A DNA stretch of 64,000 nucleotides, taken from the NCBI RefSeq assembly GCF_051622035.1, contig NC_135364.1:17111001-17175000 (forward strand), in the 5' to 3' direction. The position numbers were made by a program, and so were the translations under genes. Positions 1 to 13,077 of the stretch are shown in pieces (the stretch's first letter is position 1; each line of letters opens with the position of its first letter). Below the pieces are notes generated by a model. The model worked only from the letters and a program-made list of their open reading frames with translations, was not told the origin of the DNA and did not search any database. This DNA is from Arctopsyche grandis. Its lineage: Eukaryota; Arthropoda; Insecta; Trichoptera; Hydropsychidae.

Positions 1-2200
1 CTAATTTTTATGGCCAGATTAACGTCTTTAATTTATTTATTATTCTAAATATTTTAATCTAGAATATGATTGATCTGATAAGCTACCCATCACTATAGTT
101 ATTTACAATGCCTTATTTCATAAATTCAGAGAAAAAGATGCAGAATTCCAAATAAATCCTAATGTAGATGTAGAAGAGTCTTGGAAAATTGAAAAATCTC
201 ATAATTCGGTATGCCAGAAAACATCAAACACCGCAAAATGAACATCGTAAGTCTTTTATCTCTGATTCAACTTGGGTTAAGATAAAAGAACGTAAAAGAC
301 TTAAACAAACTGGCATAACATCGACAGAATATCTTGAAAGGTATGCAATATTACATAAAGATATTCAAAGGAGTTGTAGGCGGGATAAAGCTAAATATAT
401 AAATGACATATGTGAGGAGATAGAAAAACACGCATTAAAGAATCAGGCAAGGGATATTTTTCACAAAGTAAAAATCGTCACTCAAAAATTTTCACCCAAA
501 ACTTGGACAATAGATGATCAATTTGGAAACACGCTTACAGATATTGATGTGATACTCAACCGATGGAAAGAATACTGTTCGGAATTGTACAGTGGTAGTT
601 CGTCGACCTCAATTGTTTCCCTAATTGATGATGTCAGGGAGCCTGACATCTTGACATCTGAAGTTGTAAATGCCATAAAGAAACTGAAATGTAAAAAGTC
701 TCCTGGCAGCGATGGTATACAAGCTGAACTTCTGAAAGAGCTTGGTGAAACTGCGATAAAGGCGCTATGTAATATGTGCAACAAGATCTGGGTAAACGGA
801 GTATGGCCGAAAGATTGGGTCAATTCAATATTCATTCCCTTACACAAGAAAGGATCTACAAAAAAATGCGAGAATTACAGGACCTTAGCCTTAATATCGC
901 ACTCTAGTAAAGTATTGCTGTATATAATTAAAGATCGTTTGAGCAGTTACCTTGGATGGCAAATACCGAACGAACAAGCAGGGTTTGTAAAAGGCAAAGG
1001 GACGAGGGAACAAATACTGAATATACGTCAACTCATTGAAAAATGTCGGGAGTTTCAAACTCCAGCCGTTCTTTGTTTTATAGACTATAAAAAAGCTTTT
1101 GACTTTGTGAACTGGGACTATCTGTGGAAAGTTCTACTGGACATGGGAGTCCCCATGCATCTTGTAAAAATAATACATAACTTGTATAATGATAACAATG
1201 CAGTAGTTCGAATCAATTCGCTAAATTCGACAAATTTTCGAGTACAACGTGGAGTAAGGCAAGGGTGTATATTATCTCCAGACCTATTTAATATATATGG
1301 AGAGTATATAATGCGTAGAGCACTGGATGGTTGGAAGGGTGGAGTTTCCATTGGTGGAAAAAAACTATCCAATCTTCGGTATGCGGATGACACAACGCTC
1401 ATAGCTAATAATCATGAAGAAATGGCCGAACTGATCCGTCGTGTTGAGACAGAGAGTAATGTGCTTGGCCTCCAGATAAACCGCCCCAAAACAAAAATTA
1501 TGATAATTGACCGTCACCAACAGCTGCAAAACAACAACTCAGCTTTACACGGTATAGATGTGGTTGATAATTTTGTCTATCTGGGGTCACTCATATCTAA
1601 CAACGGCGGCAGCGAATTGGAAATACGGCGCCGGATTACATTAGCAAAATCGGCAATGTCACAACTAACGAAGATTTGGAAGAATAGAGCCATTACAACT
1701 GCTGTCAAAATCCGTCTCGTGAAGAGTCTCGTTTTTTCTGTCTGCCTTTATGGTGTCGAGACGTGGACCATGAAGGCGGCGGATAGACGGAGAATCGATG
1801 CCTTCGAGATGTGGTCCTGGAGACGGCTACTGCGCGTGCCTTGGACCGACAAACGCACGAATGTGTCTATTCTTGAATAATTGAAAATCAAGGATAGATT
1901 GTCAACAATATGCCTGAAACGTATATTGCAGTTCTTCGGCCACATTGCACGAAGAGGTGAGGAGAGCCTGGAGCGGTTGGTTGTGGTTGGTAGCGTCGAA
2001 GGCAGAAGAGCCAGAGGCAGATCCCCCGCACGCTGGACTGACCAAGTATCTGCAGCGACGGGCGCTTCCACGGTAGCAAGTCTTCGCCTGGCCGAATTTA
2101 GAACTGAATGGAGGCAGCTGGTTGACCGCACATCATAGTCACGATCCTCAGTGATGAGGGAACCGACAGCAATATTTCATAAATTATAATTATTGGTTTT
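1..2200 (+). mobile_element. RTE-like non-LTR retrotransposon, decayed, cut by window edge
   Basis: The stretch is one LINE copy on the + strand. From about 74 to 238 a different frame from the main ORF reads a tail resembling the end of an apurinic-type endonuclease (a block reading SDKLPIT, close to the usual SDHLPI) followed by a linker (KFREKDAEFQ, VDVEESWK). A frameshift near 190-240 leads into the reverse transcriptase frame, which runs to 2138. After the stop comes a short 3' end (GATCCTCAGTGATGAGG near 2149). The upstream endonuclease is outside the window. Family assignment to RTE-like endonuclease-RT elements rests on the RT motifs and the characteristic C-terminal block (FGHIARR, GRSPARWTDQ). 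The exact clade is inference. Confidence 0.85.
189..2138 (+). pseudogene. reverse transcriptase of RTE-like LINE, one in-frame stop
   Basis: A 563-codon reading frame (189-1880) encodes a reverse transcriptase: SPGSDGIQAELLK, the FIDYKKAFD catalytic block, RGVRQGCILSPDLFN and YADD (residue ~398). It ends at a TAA at 1878-1880, but the same frame continues without break from 1881 to 2138 with the family's normal C-terminus (LKIKDRLSTICLKRI, FGHIARR, RARGRSPARWTDQ). So the TAA is a nonsense change in an otherwise long open frame. The nominal start is a non-ATG codon inside the ancestral ORF and has no meaning as a start. The enzyme would have copied element RNA at a nicked target. As it stands the copy cannot be autonomous, because of the stop and the upstream frameshift. 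Confidence 0.88.
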
Positions 2201-2954
2201 ACAATTGCAAATATATCAATCGATTTTAATCAGTCAAAAATACTGTGACTCATAAATATCAAGAAATTAGTAAAAACGTAAAAAACTTAACAAATCAATT
2301 CTGTTCAAATTTACAGTATAGGTACATATGGTACGTGTTTTTCATTTAATTAATTGTCAATTGAAATCATATAGAAAAATTTAAATAATTGATAAAAGTT
2401 CAATAAACGTTGATTTTTAATAATAAAAGATAGTTAATAAAATAATCATTTCAAAATTTTACGGTAAGAATACATTGAAAAGTGCGACACAGGACGGGCA
2501 CGTAGACTCCAGTGATAAGAGGCGTATTTTCACACCGCAGGGGTTGCCCATACTGAAGTCACACGTGCATATTTAATTAATATGATCTCATTATCAAAGC
2601 TTGGCGTTCGATAGATGCTTTTCACACAAAAAATGGTTCACTATTGTCAATTTATGAGAAAAACCATGTCTTTTTGCTCTCTTGCTTGGAACACTAATGA
2701 AGCGGTCTATTTTTATTTGAAAAGCATCCACCCAACGTCTATCTTTACTCATCATTTCGACAAGTTTCTTCTATATTTCTTCAAATATGGGAATTATCGC
2801 TATCAATCACAGTCTATGTATGTTATACAAGGTTAAAATATCAATGAAAACAATACAAAGGGTTGAGGAATGTGGCAGCATAGTTTTTTGCACGTGTAAC
2901 TATCTAAAAAAAATGCCACGTACCTCTCTGTGTGTTTTTACCATAAGATAATAT
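2200..2954. other. intergenic, no gene recognised
   Basis: AT-rich sequence between the LINE and the first direct repeat. It has short open frames only (the longest 73 codons at 2615-2836), with no family resemblance and no splice structure. A slightly GC-richer patch at 2480-2565 is unassigned. Confidence 0.5.
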
Positions 2955-3036
2955 ACACAAATGGAAACAACTGCTGTGTGTAGAATAATTCATTATATTG
3001 GAATCGGTATTATTCCGGTATTCGTTATAGTAGAAT
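2955..3036. repeat. 82-bp direct repeat, copy 1
   Basis: Begins ACACAAATGGAAACAACTGC and ends TTCGTTATAGTAGAAT. It recurs at 3431-3512 in the same orientation with only a few substitutions. The two copies are 476 bp apart and flank a MITE plus a GATCTTTCGA-rich segment. Confidence 0.85.
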
Positions 3037-3121
3037 GGGTGACCGTCACCTCACCGAATGTTAAAAAATCTAAAATGTTAGTTTACCATGCATACATATG
3101 AAAAACGGTTAGTATATATAT

Positions 3122-3290
3122 CAGTGGCGTGCGGTAAAACTCTATCTCCCCTCCGTCGTACATCCTCACTTAATTTGCGCGAGCAGAATACAACAGGAAC
3201 AAGAGGAACAGGCTTTTCTTTTCATCCTGCACGCGAACATTAAACAAGGCTGTATGACAAAAAAAGATATAATTTCACCGCATGCCACTG
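3122..3290. mobile_element. 169-bp TIR MITE (hAT-like) with 8-bp target duplication
   Basis: The ends are inverted: the left reads CAGTGGCGTGCGGTAAAA and the complement of the right reads CAGTGGCATGCGGTGAAA (16 of 18 match). ATATATAT lies immediately outside both ends and fits an 8-bp hAT-type target-site duplication, though the flank is TA-rich so part of this could be chance. There is no coding capacity, so this is a non-autonomous element. Confidence 0.75.
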
Positions 3291-3430
3291 ATATATATTA
3301 TATATACATACATAGTACCGTTTACCATGCACCGTTTTTTTTTGATCTTTCGACTTAAGATCTTTCGATTTTCAATCTTTGCTTTTTCGATCTTTGATCT
3401 GTCGGTGCCGCGAGGTAGACCCGAAAAAAT

Positions 3431-3512
3431 ACACAAATGGAAACAACTGCCGAGTGTAGAATAATTCATTATATTGGAATCGATATTATTCCGGTATTCG
3501 TTATAGTAGAAT
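3431..3512. repeat. 82-bp direct repeat, copy 2
   Basis: Second copy of the repeat at 2955-3036. It follows a segment (3340-3420) of irregular GATCTTTCGA/TTTCGATCTT words ending in TCGGTGCCGCGAGGTAGACC, which itself looks like part of an interspersed repeat. Confidence 0.85.
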
Positions 3513-4353
3513 ATGTATGTAAACTTACACGATAAAAGCATTTCAATTTAATCAATATTACGACGATTCTATTTTCAAAATATTTTCTTTACATCTACAT
3601 ATGTATGTACATATTAAATTTATACTACATACCGCATCATTACATACAATGCATTGCACCAGCAACGAACACATACATACATACTTGCATAGAAACGTTA
3701 TGCGAAAACCGTTAATCACACCAGATGGACAAAAAATAGTACAAAAAAATTACATATGTATAAATATGTATATACAAAGTGACAACCCTGTCATGGCTGG
3801 CGTGTGGCGCGCGTGCGGGAACCGCATGGCAATGCACCGTGAAGTGCACGGAACATTACGGAACCGCTCCATCTGCAGGAAGTCGGAGGCTGGACACTCT
3901 CGTGCCGCAATCTGCATTCTCAGCATTCGCAATTTTAATCGCGCTGTCGTTAGATCATTTCAATATCGATATGCATTATTACAACGCATTAAATGCGTTA
4001 TAAAACTTTCCCGAGCAGTGAAAATGCATGCTCGGTAATTGATAGCATCGATCAAAGTTTCCAGCCGGATATGCTCGAATCGCATACCTGCGTAGTATTT
4101 CCGGTTATTCCACGTATAGCATTTCGTTGTCGATGATTGTGGGAATGTTTCACTTTTTTGTCTTTTAATGGTTTTTGTATACGCGATGAAAAACGATTGA
4201 CTCTTTTGGAAATGGTCTTGAAAGTTAGAGATGAGTCATTAAATTTCGTTGATTTTATGTAGTTTTAGAAATCACATGCATGTAGAACTATTTAGATTTA
4301 TTTTAAACAAGCTGAACCCAGCATGCGTTGCAACGCCACAATAAGTATGCAAT

Positions 4354-4450
4354 TCCCGTTCCCGTTCCCGTTCCCATTTGCGAAAACATTTGAAATTATA
4401 GCGTTGCAATGACACCCATTCCCGTTTTTCCCGTTTCCGTTCCCGTTTTT
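4354..4450. repeat. TTCCCG hexanucleotide clusters
   Basis: Two short clusters of TTCCCG repeats (about 4353-4377 and 4420-4446) separated by ordinary sequence. They are imperfect simple-sequence DNA lying just before a retroelement-type tail. Confidence 0.7.
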
Positions 4451-4479
4451 TTTTCACAGTAATCTTCCCGGACAACAAA

Positions 4480-4680
<201 letters not shown>

Positions 4681-5089
4681 TGATGTTGGATCGAAAGTGT
4701 ATAGTTAAATGAATAAAATAGATTTATATAATAAACAGTACATGTTTATAAAAAATGAATTGTCGTTACGATTGATGGCTTTAATTATTTAATTGAATCT
4801 TTTATATAATATTATGCTAACGACTTACCTAATGTGCAAGTTTCGTTGAACTTTTTGTTGTTTTATTTCATATTGTTAAATTTTTACCTAACTTTATAAT
4901 AACATTATTAAATATTTTTTTGCGAGAACATCAGTAACGGCAAGTCACTTTTGTAGTAATAAAATAAATTTAGAATTTTTAATAAAGTTTGATTTTTAAT
5001 ATATGTAATCGAACCAAAGAACGTGAATTTATGTTCTAACTTCTTTTAATTCAATCTGATCCAATCAAAAACATTCTTGACTATGTTTT

Positions 5090-5300
5090 CATAGATCAGT
5101 GTTAGCGTGTAATGCTTTCAACTGAGGGTTCATGGGTTCAATCCATGGTGTAGTGTTTCTGGCCAAACTTTAGGTATATGTGACTCCAGGTCAATCCTTT
5201 CCTATCAGAGTTTGCCAATTTGTTTAACTTCATTGTTGAAATGGTTCCAAACAAATTGGCAACTTATCCTCATTTTTCGCTATTATTTGAATATAATTTC
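5090..5300 (+). mobile_element. tRNA-derived SINE, copy 1
   Basis: The head has a tRNA-like A-box region (GTTAGCGTGTAATGC) and a B box (GGGTTCAATCC, ~5134). The body words GTGACTCCAGGTCAATC, CCTATCAGAGTTTGCCAA and TTGAAATGGTTCCAAAC recur in copies at 27130-27372, 29172-29520 and 40058-40343. The two boxes sit at tRNA spacing, as needed for an internal RNA polymerase III promoter. Boundaries are approximate. Confidence 0.8.
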
Positions 5301-5460
5301 AAATTTATTTCTCGCAAATTCTTTACATATAGAATTTTTGATATTAAAAATAAGCTAACCTACATACATAGTATATCGAATTTGTTGATAATACCAGTTT
5401 GTCCAATAGATAACACTATTGTATTGTATTAATAACTATATTATAATATTTAGTTCTAAA

Positions 5461-5548
5461 GTACCAAGTTAGGCTGCCCCAAGGCGATACCTATGGTCAA
5501 TTTTGTAATTGACCATAGGTGTCACCTTGGGGCAACCTGTCATGGTAC
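5461..5548. repeat. 42-bp inverted repeat with 4-nt loop
   Basis: Arms 5461-5502 and 5507-5548 pair at 36 of 42 positions around the loop TTGT. The right arm (CCATAGGTGTCACCTTGGGG) looks like the tail block seen in the SINE/LINE copies (see 40301-40343 and 44664-44720). The hairpin may therefore be two such tails head to head. Confidence 0.85.
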
Positions 5549-7612
5549 TCATGGTAGAAATGTATGTAATATTAATTTTTCTTAGAAAGTCGAGAAACTT
5601 ATTCATTTATCTGACCAAAAACAATTAGAAACTCCAGATTTAAAAAAAAAATGCTTGCAATTGAAATATTGTACACACATCTATGTTTCGACGACAGTTA
5701 TATTGTGGAATCATTCTAACTACATATACAATTGACAAACATTTTAATTACAACAACGACAAAAAAAAAACAATCACACGATACGCTTAAGCGTTTTGTT
5801 GTTTTGAATGACACATATTTCTTTTATGAAATATCAGATCATATGTATGTATATTGAAACATTCTAAAACCGCACGTACACTTTCTAACGCTTAATAGAG
5901 TGGTCAAATCATGTATTGTAAAAATTCTAACTTCAACTCGTGAACGTACTTATTATAATTTGGAATACCTAAAACCAACCTAATTCACAAAACAACGACG
6001 GCAGCGGACACAAATCGAGCTTTCCAATCATTTAACGTGTAAATATATGTGAGTTAGTTATTTATTAGACATAAATATAGCTTTCTTTCTCGAAAAGATC
6101 GCACTCGCGTATTTCTCGCGGATCGTTCCACTTTCACCGCTCAAAATGGTATTAAATATATAGGCGGTTATACGTACGAGTTAAACGCGGTTAAATTTGA
6201 CCGTGGGTTTTTTTTCTCGGCGATCTTATTATTGTAATCGATTAATTTCAACGACAGTGAAAACAATCGAAGGTGGCTTCGATGGCTGTTTATTATTCAT
6301 AAGGGTGTCCGGTGAAAGAATGAGTAACGAGTGACCAAATGGTACTTTGTGTATATGCATTTAGTATGTCACGCAACTCTCACTTATGGGATAACTGCTG
6401 TCCATAATATAAATAACAGTCATCGAGATTGTGTCCTTTGAATACTGATATCCGACATGACCAAATGACGTTACAGTAGTGGATTGACTCTTTATAAACT
6501 GGTGTATAATTAAAATAAAAATTAATGATTGTCATAAAATAATATTGATTCACATTCAAGAAGTTACATATAGTTATTTTATTATATATGATGTTAAAAT
6601 TTTACTAATTTATCTTGAATGGTGTTATATGTACATACATATGCATGTACTTACATACATCGATACTGATACTTTAAATTTTGTAATATTTATTTACATA
6701 CGTATGTAAATGAGCATTCTGTAGTATTAAGATTCGCATGAAAATATAAGGATACGCAATTTTCAATTAAATTCATATACATAAGTTTGGTTTAATTTTA
6801 TAATTTTTTAATGTAAAATGGAGCAGTAAAAGATCGAAACTGTCTAAAATGATTCGATTTATTATTTTTTTTTAATATAAAATCCTTTTTTAAAATTGAC
6901 GAAATCGAATCTATTAGTTTTTTCGAATAATTGGTTTATTTATTTCATTAAATAAGTTTGTGGTTTGCTTTCAAATTGAGTTAAATTATAAACATATTGT
7001 ATTTGATCTCTATAATATGACTACTTTCATTTATTTCAATGGTTTATATTTTGCCAATAATAATAGGCAAGATATTGTCAACAATATAATAGGTACATGT
7101 TTTCATCGCGAAAAAGATTTAAATCTAAAAATATTGAAAATAAAACCAGCATTTATCATTATCCTAATTGAATCAAACTAAAGATTATATATATAAGACT
7201 TTGAATGTATTTGATTTACACTATACAAATGATACAAAAGATAAATTCAAACGGAGTCTATAATGAATACGTCTACCGTTGTGTGAATATAATATTTTAA
7301 TTTTTCCATTCATCATCGCGGATTATCCGCATCGCCGGTTTTTTTTTCAGCAAATTTCTAGTTTGACCCGGATAATCGAGAGTGTCCTGCATTTTCCGAG
7401 TGGCATCTTTACGCTTTTTGCCTTTCAAAAGATGCTGCATTTTGCATCTGGTTGGCTTCTTCCGGTCGAATGTGCTCTCCACTGTTTGTATATTCGTACA
7501 CACTGTGCAGATACGTATCTGCGCAGAGTATCTGTTTTCTCGAGAAATTCGTTTTTCTAGGTCGTGAAAGGCCGTCGCAGAACGACAATCGGAATATAAC
7601 GAGCCATCTTTA

Positions 7613-7657
7613 TTGTTTAGCTCGGTACGTATACATACATCTATACCGAGCTAACAA
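7613..7657. repeat. small hairpin (15-bp arms)
   Basis: TTGTTTAGCTCGGTA at 7613-7627 pairs with TACCGAGCTAACAA at 7644-7657 (one bulged base) around a 16-nt loop. There is no T-run or promoter to suggest a stable RNA gene. Confidence 0.6.
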
Positions 7658-10600
7658 TACCCGCTGGAAAATGTGTTAATAGCAAATTTCGGACTCACGG
7701 TAATATATTTTACGTAAACGTAACGAAAACAAAACAAGAACTCGTATGTTTTAATTAGTACGAAGTGCGATTGTGTTAATTAATTAAACGCCAGAACGAA
7801 ATCTATTGTACATGGATGATGTATGATTTTATTCTTCGTAGTAAGGTTAGTAGATTTATAGCTCGGTAGCTTAATGGAACTATTATCCGCATAATGATAA
7901 ATCGTTTTAAAGACTTGTTTTCACTTGCTGAATTCATTTAAGATGCATGTTTCAGATTTTTAATACTTGAATGGATCTTTTAGAACAGATTTTGTATTAC
8001 AAATGATAAAAGTTGATAAAAGCTTTTTATCATCACAAATTAAGATTTGTTGAAGTCATTTTAATACATCATTCTAATAATTTGAAATTAGAAAATATGT
8101 ATAATGTTTTTCAATACACTCTTTGAGCACAAGAAATAAAAAATAAGTTGAGATTTATTTATGCGAAATTTTGCAATTAAAATATGTATGTACATACGTA
8201 AGTGCAATTGAATGAAAATTAGCAAAGCAATACAGTTTTTATGACATATAATAAAATTTACAGATCTTTTTTTATCTCTGTGAAAGTTTAATAGTTTTGC
8301 AAGTAAAAGTTGTAATATTTCATACATGTTTAACGAGAGAGAAAAACGATAAAACTTTTGCATCAAATCAACGTCTAAAAGCTTTCATTTCAGTACATAG
8401 ACATACCTTAGTTTGATTTTATCTAAAGCACTATTAGCCATAAATATATTATATATACAGAAACATACCTACGTTCAGTGAATAAAACATGATACAGATC
8501 AGATCAGTCAAAATGTCACGATTGAATTTTTAATGCGGTTGCATTACTTTGCGCACTAATCGTATATGGATGAAGTAAAATCTCTCTGAATATATTATAT
8601 GCATGTGTGCGTCTATTTTTTTTTTTATATTTGAGAGCGTTAGTAAACATGTTTGTGAACTCGTACTCATCGATAATGATAGTAAATCAGGTTTGAGTAT
8701 AAAAAAATACGAGTTATCCGAAACGCGGTCACTATAATCAAAGTGAAATTTATTTCACTAGTGCACAAAAGCTAGTACGTCTACGTTTTAGATTTTGAAT
8801 TTATATATACGTCTAATTTAATTTATTGCCCCCGCACAATTCTTATCTTAATTAATTGATAGTGTTTGCACTGAGCATTGGGACGTAAAATATAGTCTCG
8901 GGTGAGATGTTAGCAATCAACGTTCATTAATATAACGCGTCAATGTAACCTATGACACTTGACCGATATGCCAATTTTTTTATTGACATTCATTTACCAG
9001 TTTTGGATAGAAATAAAGGTCAGGGCATGGTGTATACTGTACATTAACATTCACAACCGTTTCCGGTTTGTCACAATGGGCTTAATCACTGAAATTGCAG
9101 TGATTGATCGAGGGATTTATTGTGACGTGATGTTTTAATGTCTCTGATTTGTCCAAATATACATATATTTTAATTTGGTGATATATGGAGTGGTGAATAA
9201 TGGTTGATTAGCACGGCCCATTAAAGCCGAGACAAATTGTGCGCGGCTCTTGTTCGTGTGAAAGAAAGTCGCTGGTCGGGTTTATATCACGGTCAAAAAA
9301 TGGTATCAAGGCCACCGACAAGTTGAAATCTCTTGAAATATTACCAAGATGGCTATCCGGACGATCGGTTGGATAATAAACAAGACCGGAAGAGAGAGGG
9401 AGAAAGAAAGACGCATAAAAAACGTAAACAAGTAGTGGGCGTTTGGCGCATTATTGCACGTGGAAAATCGGTTTTGTGTCAGAGATTTACTTAAAAAAAT
9501 ATAATTTAGTGTTTTATATACATAAATGAATTAAGTTGTAGTTTAAATTTTAGTGATATATTTTTAAATTTTATTAATTAGCTAAAAATATTTTTTTTGA
9601 AAATGAACATTGTTTTGTTCGTAACACATTGTTAGATTGAAGTGTTTTTGATTGTGTATTTTCGATACATAATTGCTATGTAATATTATTTTTTGAGAAA
9701 TATAATATATTAATATATATGCTCATTCAGTTGTATTATTTTTTATGTCAATTTTAAGTTTATTCTTACAATTTTATGCAATGCAATAAAAAATCAAATA
9801 TGTACATTGATGGACATTTTTTTCAAAACAGATTACATACATTACACCGTGTTCAAAATTTATATAAGACAATCTGTTGTTTATTATTGCGATTATATCG
9901 AAGTAAAAGTGTATATTTTAAATACATATAAATATATCAAATAAAATTTTGCGAAAGTGCTAAATATTTGAAGCTGATGAATATCGAAAATGAAATCGGT
10001 TCACTTTCACGCATTGCCATAAGTAAAAATTTCGGAATCATTAATCGTGGCTTATTGCGACGCTTTTCCATGCGATTTTCCCTAGTCACATATTGCTCAA
10101 AAAATAAACGGAAAAAGTACGATACCATGACTGCGTTTTTCCGTTTCGCAAACGCGTTACGGGATTTGCTTTTTCCCTGCCATTTTCTGGAAAAATAGCT
10201 TTGAATCACAAAAGACACTATTGTCGTATTGTTCGACCACATTGTTCGTCCGGTAGAGAGATAGATATCTACTCATCTGACGTTTCGAAGCGTAAACTCT
10301 GAGTTTCTAAATAATGTCGTAATAATCACGCGATTCTTCTTCTTTTATTTCATTTAAGTTATGACACGCCAACGTTTTGCGTTCACGTCGAATTCCATAA
10401 TAATGACGACAAATACATATAATAATAATAATGTCGTGTCGACATTTATTGTTTATGTCGTGCTACAGAATTACACCTGAAGCTTCCTGATTTAATTATA
10501 GTGAGCGATAAAACGAGAACATTTTGTGTTGCTTCTTTTTTTTTAGAAACTCAATAACGGATGTTACTCTGTTAGCGAAAGTGACGACTTAATCGCAGAC

Positions 10601-13039
10601 CGTTTGAACGACTGAACACAAAGGTTATTCATCTCGATTGCTGATTTTATCAATTCGGCTATGGCGCACAGCTGTTGTAAGCTCGATTTAATCTTTTACA
10701 ACACTAATCGAACGTTTTAACTTTTTTTATTGAAACTTTTCGAATGTTTATTGGTCGGAATCGATGTCGAACATCGATTTTACATATCGAAGCTGAACCT
10801 ATTATATTTAAGCTGTTCGATGATATTTATGGTCATTATGTTTCTTTGAAATAATCCATTGGTATCTAATATGATCTACTATATTATTGTATATTGCGTT
10901 CATTCTCTAATTGACTTCAAATATTTAAATTAATTGGTTATCATTTGAAAAACATTCATGTCATGCATTAGTATTTTTATTTTCAATTGAAACACACAGT
11001 AAAGGAAAAGTTTCATTGTTATTTGGATTATAATACAAGTGCATACAAAAATTATGGGTAATATACCTACTTTCTATATAAACGATCTACATACACATAC
11101 ATAGGTATGATATGTATGAATGTTTCATATTATATACATTTCAAATTACAGTCTGAACCTTTAAATATTAATCAGATATTTCCTTTTACATATAAAAACT
11201 TACATATGCGTGAACTATTGCATTCAAAATGGGTTCAATTGATAAATCTAAAAACAAATTAAATAATCTTTCTGCAATTATTTACCAAAACAGATGTTTG
11301 TAATGCACTGGGGTACATTTTAAATTTATATTTATTATCTTTCCATTACAAATTGTTCAATATAAAGTCCTTATATGTATGTGCATTGGTACATCTTTAA
11401 ATAGTTTTAAAACACATTAAGCACCCATGTGTAATAATAAATAATCAATCATTCTTAATAACTAACTGAACAAACTACGCATTAAGTGACGGTTCTACTT
11501 AACGAGACATACAAAACTGACCATTTTAGCTCGCAGACCGTTAACCAGACCCATTCCGGACCAAGTTAACACTTCATTCAATTAGAACTAACATCCAATA
11601 TACAATGGAAAGGACATGGCGAAAGAGAAAACATTCGCGATAATGAATTCCAACTAATTGGTCGAGTTTGTTGACTCGTTACCTCACATGATAAATAAGT
11701 ACCCTCATATGCAGTACCATTGCCTTCTCCAATTTTACTTTCTATATTGTTATCACCGTTTTGTCACAGACTTATTATTATTATTGAGGAATAACGCGCT
11801 CGTTCGACCGGAAAATGGGTCCATCGAGGGTCAAGGTTGTCCAGTGAAAGTCCCCTAAGACAGCACTCTCGCTGCAATTGATCTACAAATTGGTGGAAAA
11901 CCATATTCTTTCGAAACTGATCACAACTGGTGTGTGCTTTCACTTGATTTTGTAGTAACGAACAAGGAACTGCCATTGAAATTTGCAAATTCGTCAATTA
12001 CCGATTGTTGCCGACATGTGAATTCTTAACTTCTGTAGTTTCTAAAGATTACAATTACATATAATCGGATCCGTCTAATGAAACATCACCTTGATTGATA
12101 TATTTTCTTATATTGATTTCTTAATATATGTATGTATACATCTGTGTGTGTGTGATCTGCTATTGGCGGCTGTCGAGCAGGTTCCACAGTAGCACCAGCT
12201 TCTGCAATCGATAATGCATTCCTCTTCGAGAAATTGCTTTCACGTTTTTTTCTTCTACACGACCTTATTAACTTAATTTCATATATCGCATGTTACACTT
12301 TTTTACTTCCGCGCGTTATAAGTACGCGATTAAATAAATTATTATCAGAATACATTGTATTGAGATTTATAGTTTTGATCCATTTATGCATATATATAAC
12401 GTCACTGATTTTGTGCGGTATAATTGTTAAATTTTACCGTGTATTTTTAAACGGATAGTCTACGGCTAAGAGTTATTCGAGTTAGTTATCTAAAAAATGT
12501 TTTACCGTTTAATTATTTGACGATTCCACGTATTTAAATTATGTCGTTTTATCTACATGTCATACGTTTAAGCGTGTTGCGTAAATAATTATGCACGTTA
12601 TGTGTTTGCGATAGTATAAGGAAAAATAATCGAGACTTGATGTTTATTTGCGTAGCGTTGTAACGTATCCTCAATCGAAAAGTACAATATAAAAGTTTAA
12701 TGAAAACCAAATGGAAAATAATTCACAAAAAGGGTTTGGCATCAGAAATCAACACATATGATTTTTTACTTTTCACGGTGAAATTGGTTCAATTTTACAA
12801 TAAAATTTTTTATTTCATTACTTGCATTGCCGACTTCAGAGTGATTAGAAAATTGCTTATAAAATTACCCGTGGTTTACTTTTATTTTGAACTGTTTCTA
12901 CCTCTATCCAGTGTAAGATCTGGTGAATGATTTAACGCAGAATCAGTTCACTTTTACAATTAGTATGTAATTATTATAAATGCGAAAAAAAACCGTACGC
13001 AAAAAGTGCAAACATGTGGGTTTCGCGTTTGATCACTCG

Positions 13040-13077
13040 TTCAGCTCTGCACCTACATACGTATGTGCAGAGCTGAA
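13040..13077. repeat. near-perfect palindrome
   Basis: TTCAGCTCTGCAC...CATAC|GTATG...TGCAGAGCTGAA forms an almost loop-free palindrome of about 38 bp, broken by a 3-nt insertion (CTA) on one side. Confidence 0.7.

Noticed and set aside
3601..4038. 145-codon frame near the left desert
   Set aside because: Starts in ACATAC repeat and shows no domain; the overlapping opposite-strand frame is equally long.
5095..5165. functional tRNA gene
   Set aside because: A and B boxes are present, but stems do not pair as a cloverleaf and the same unit recurs with a SINE body.
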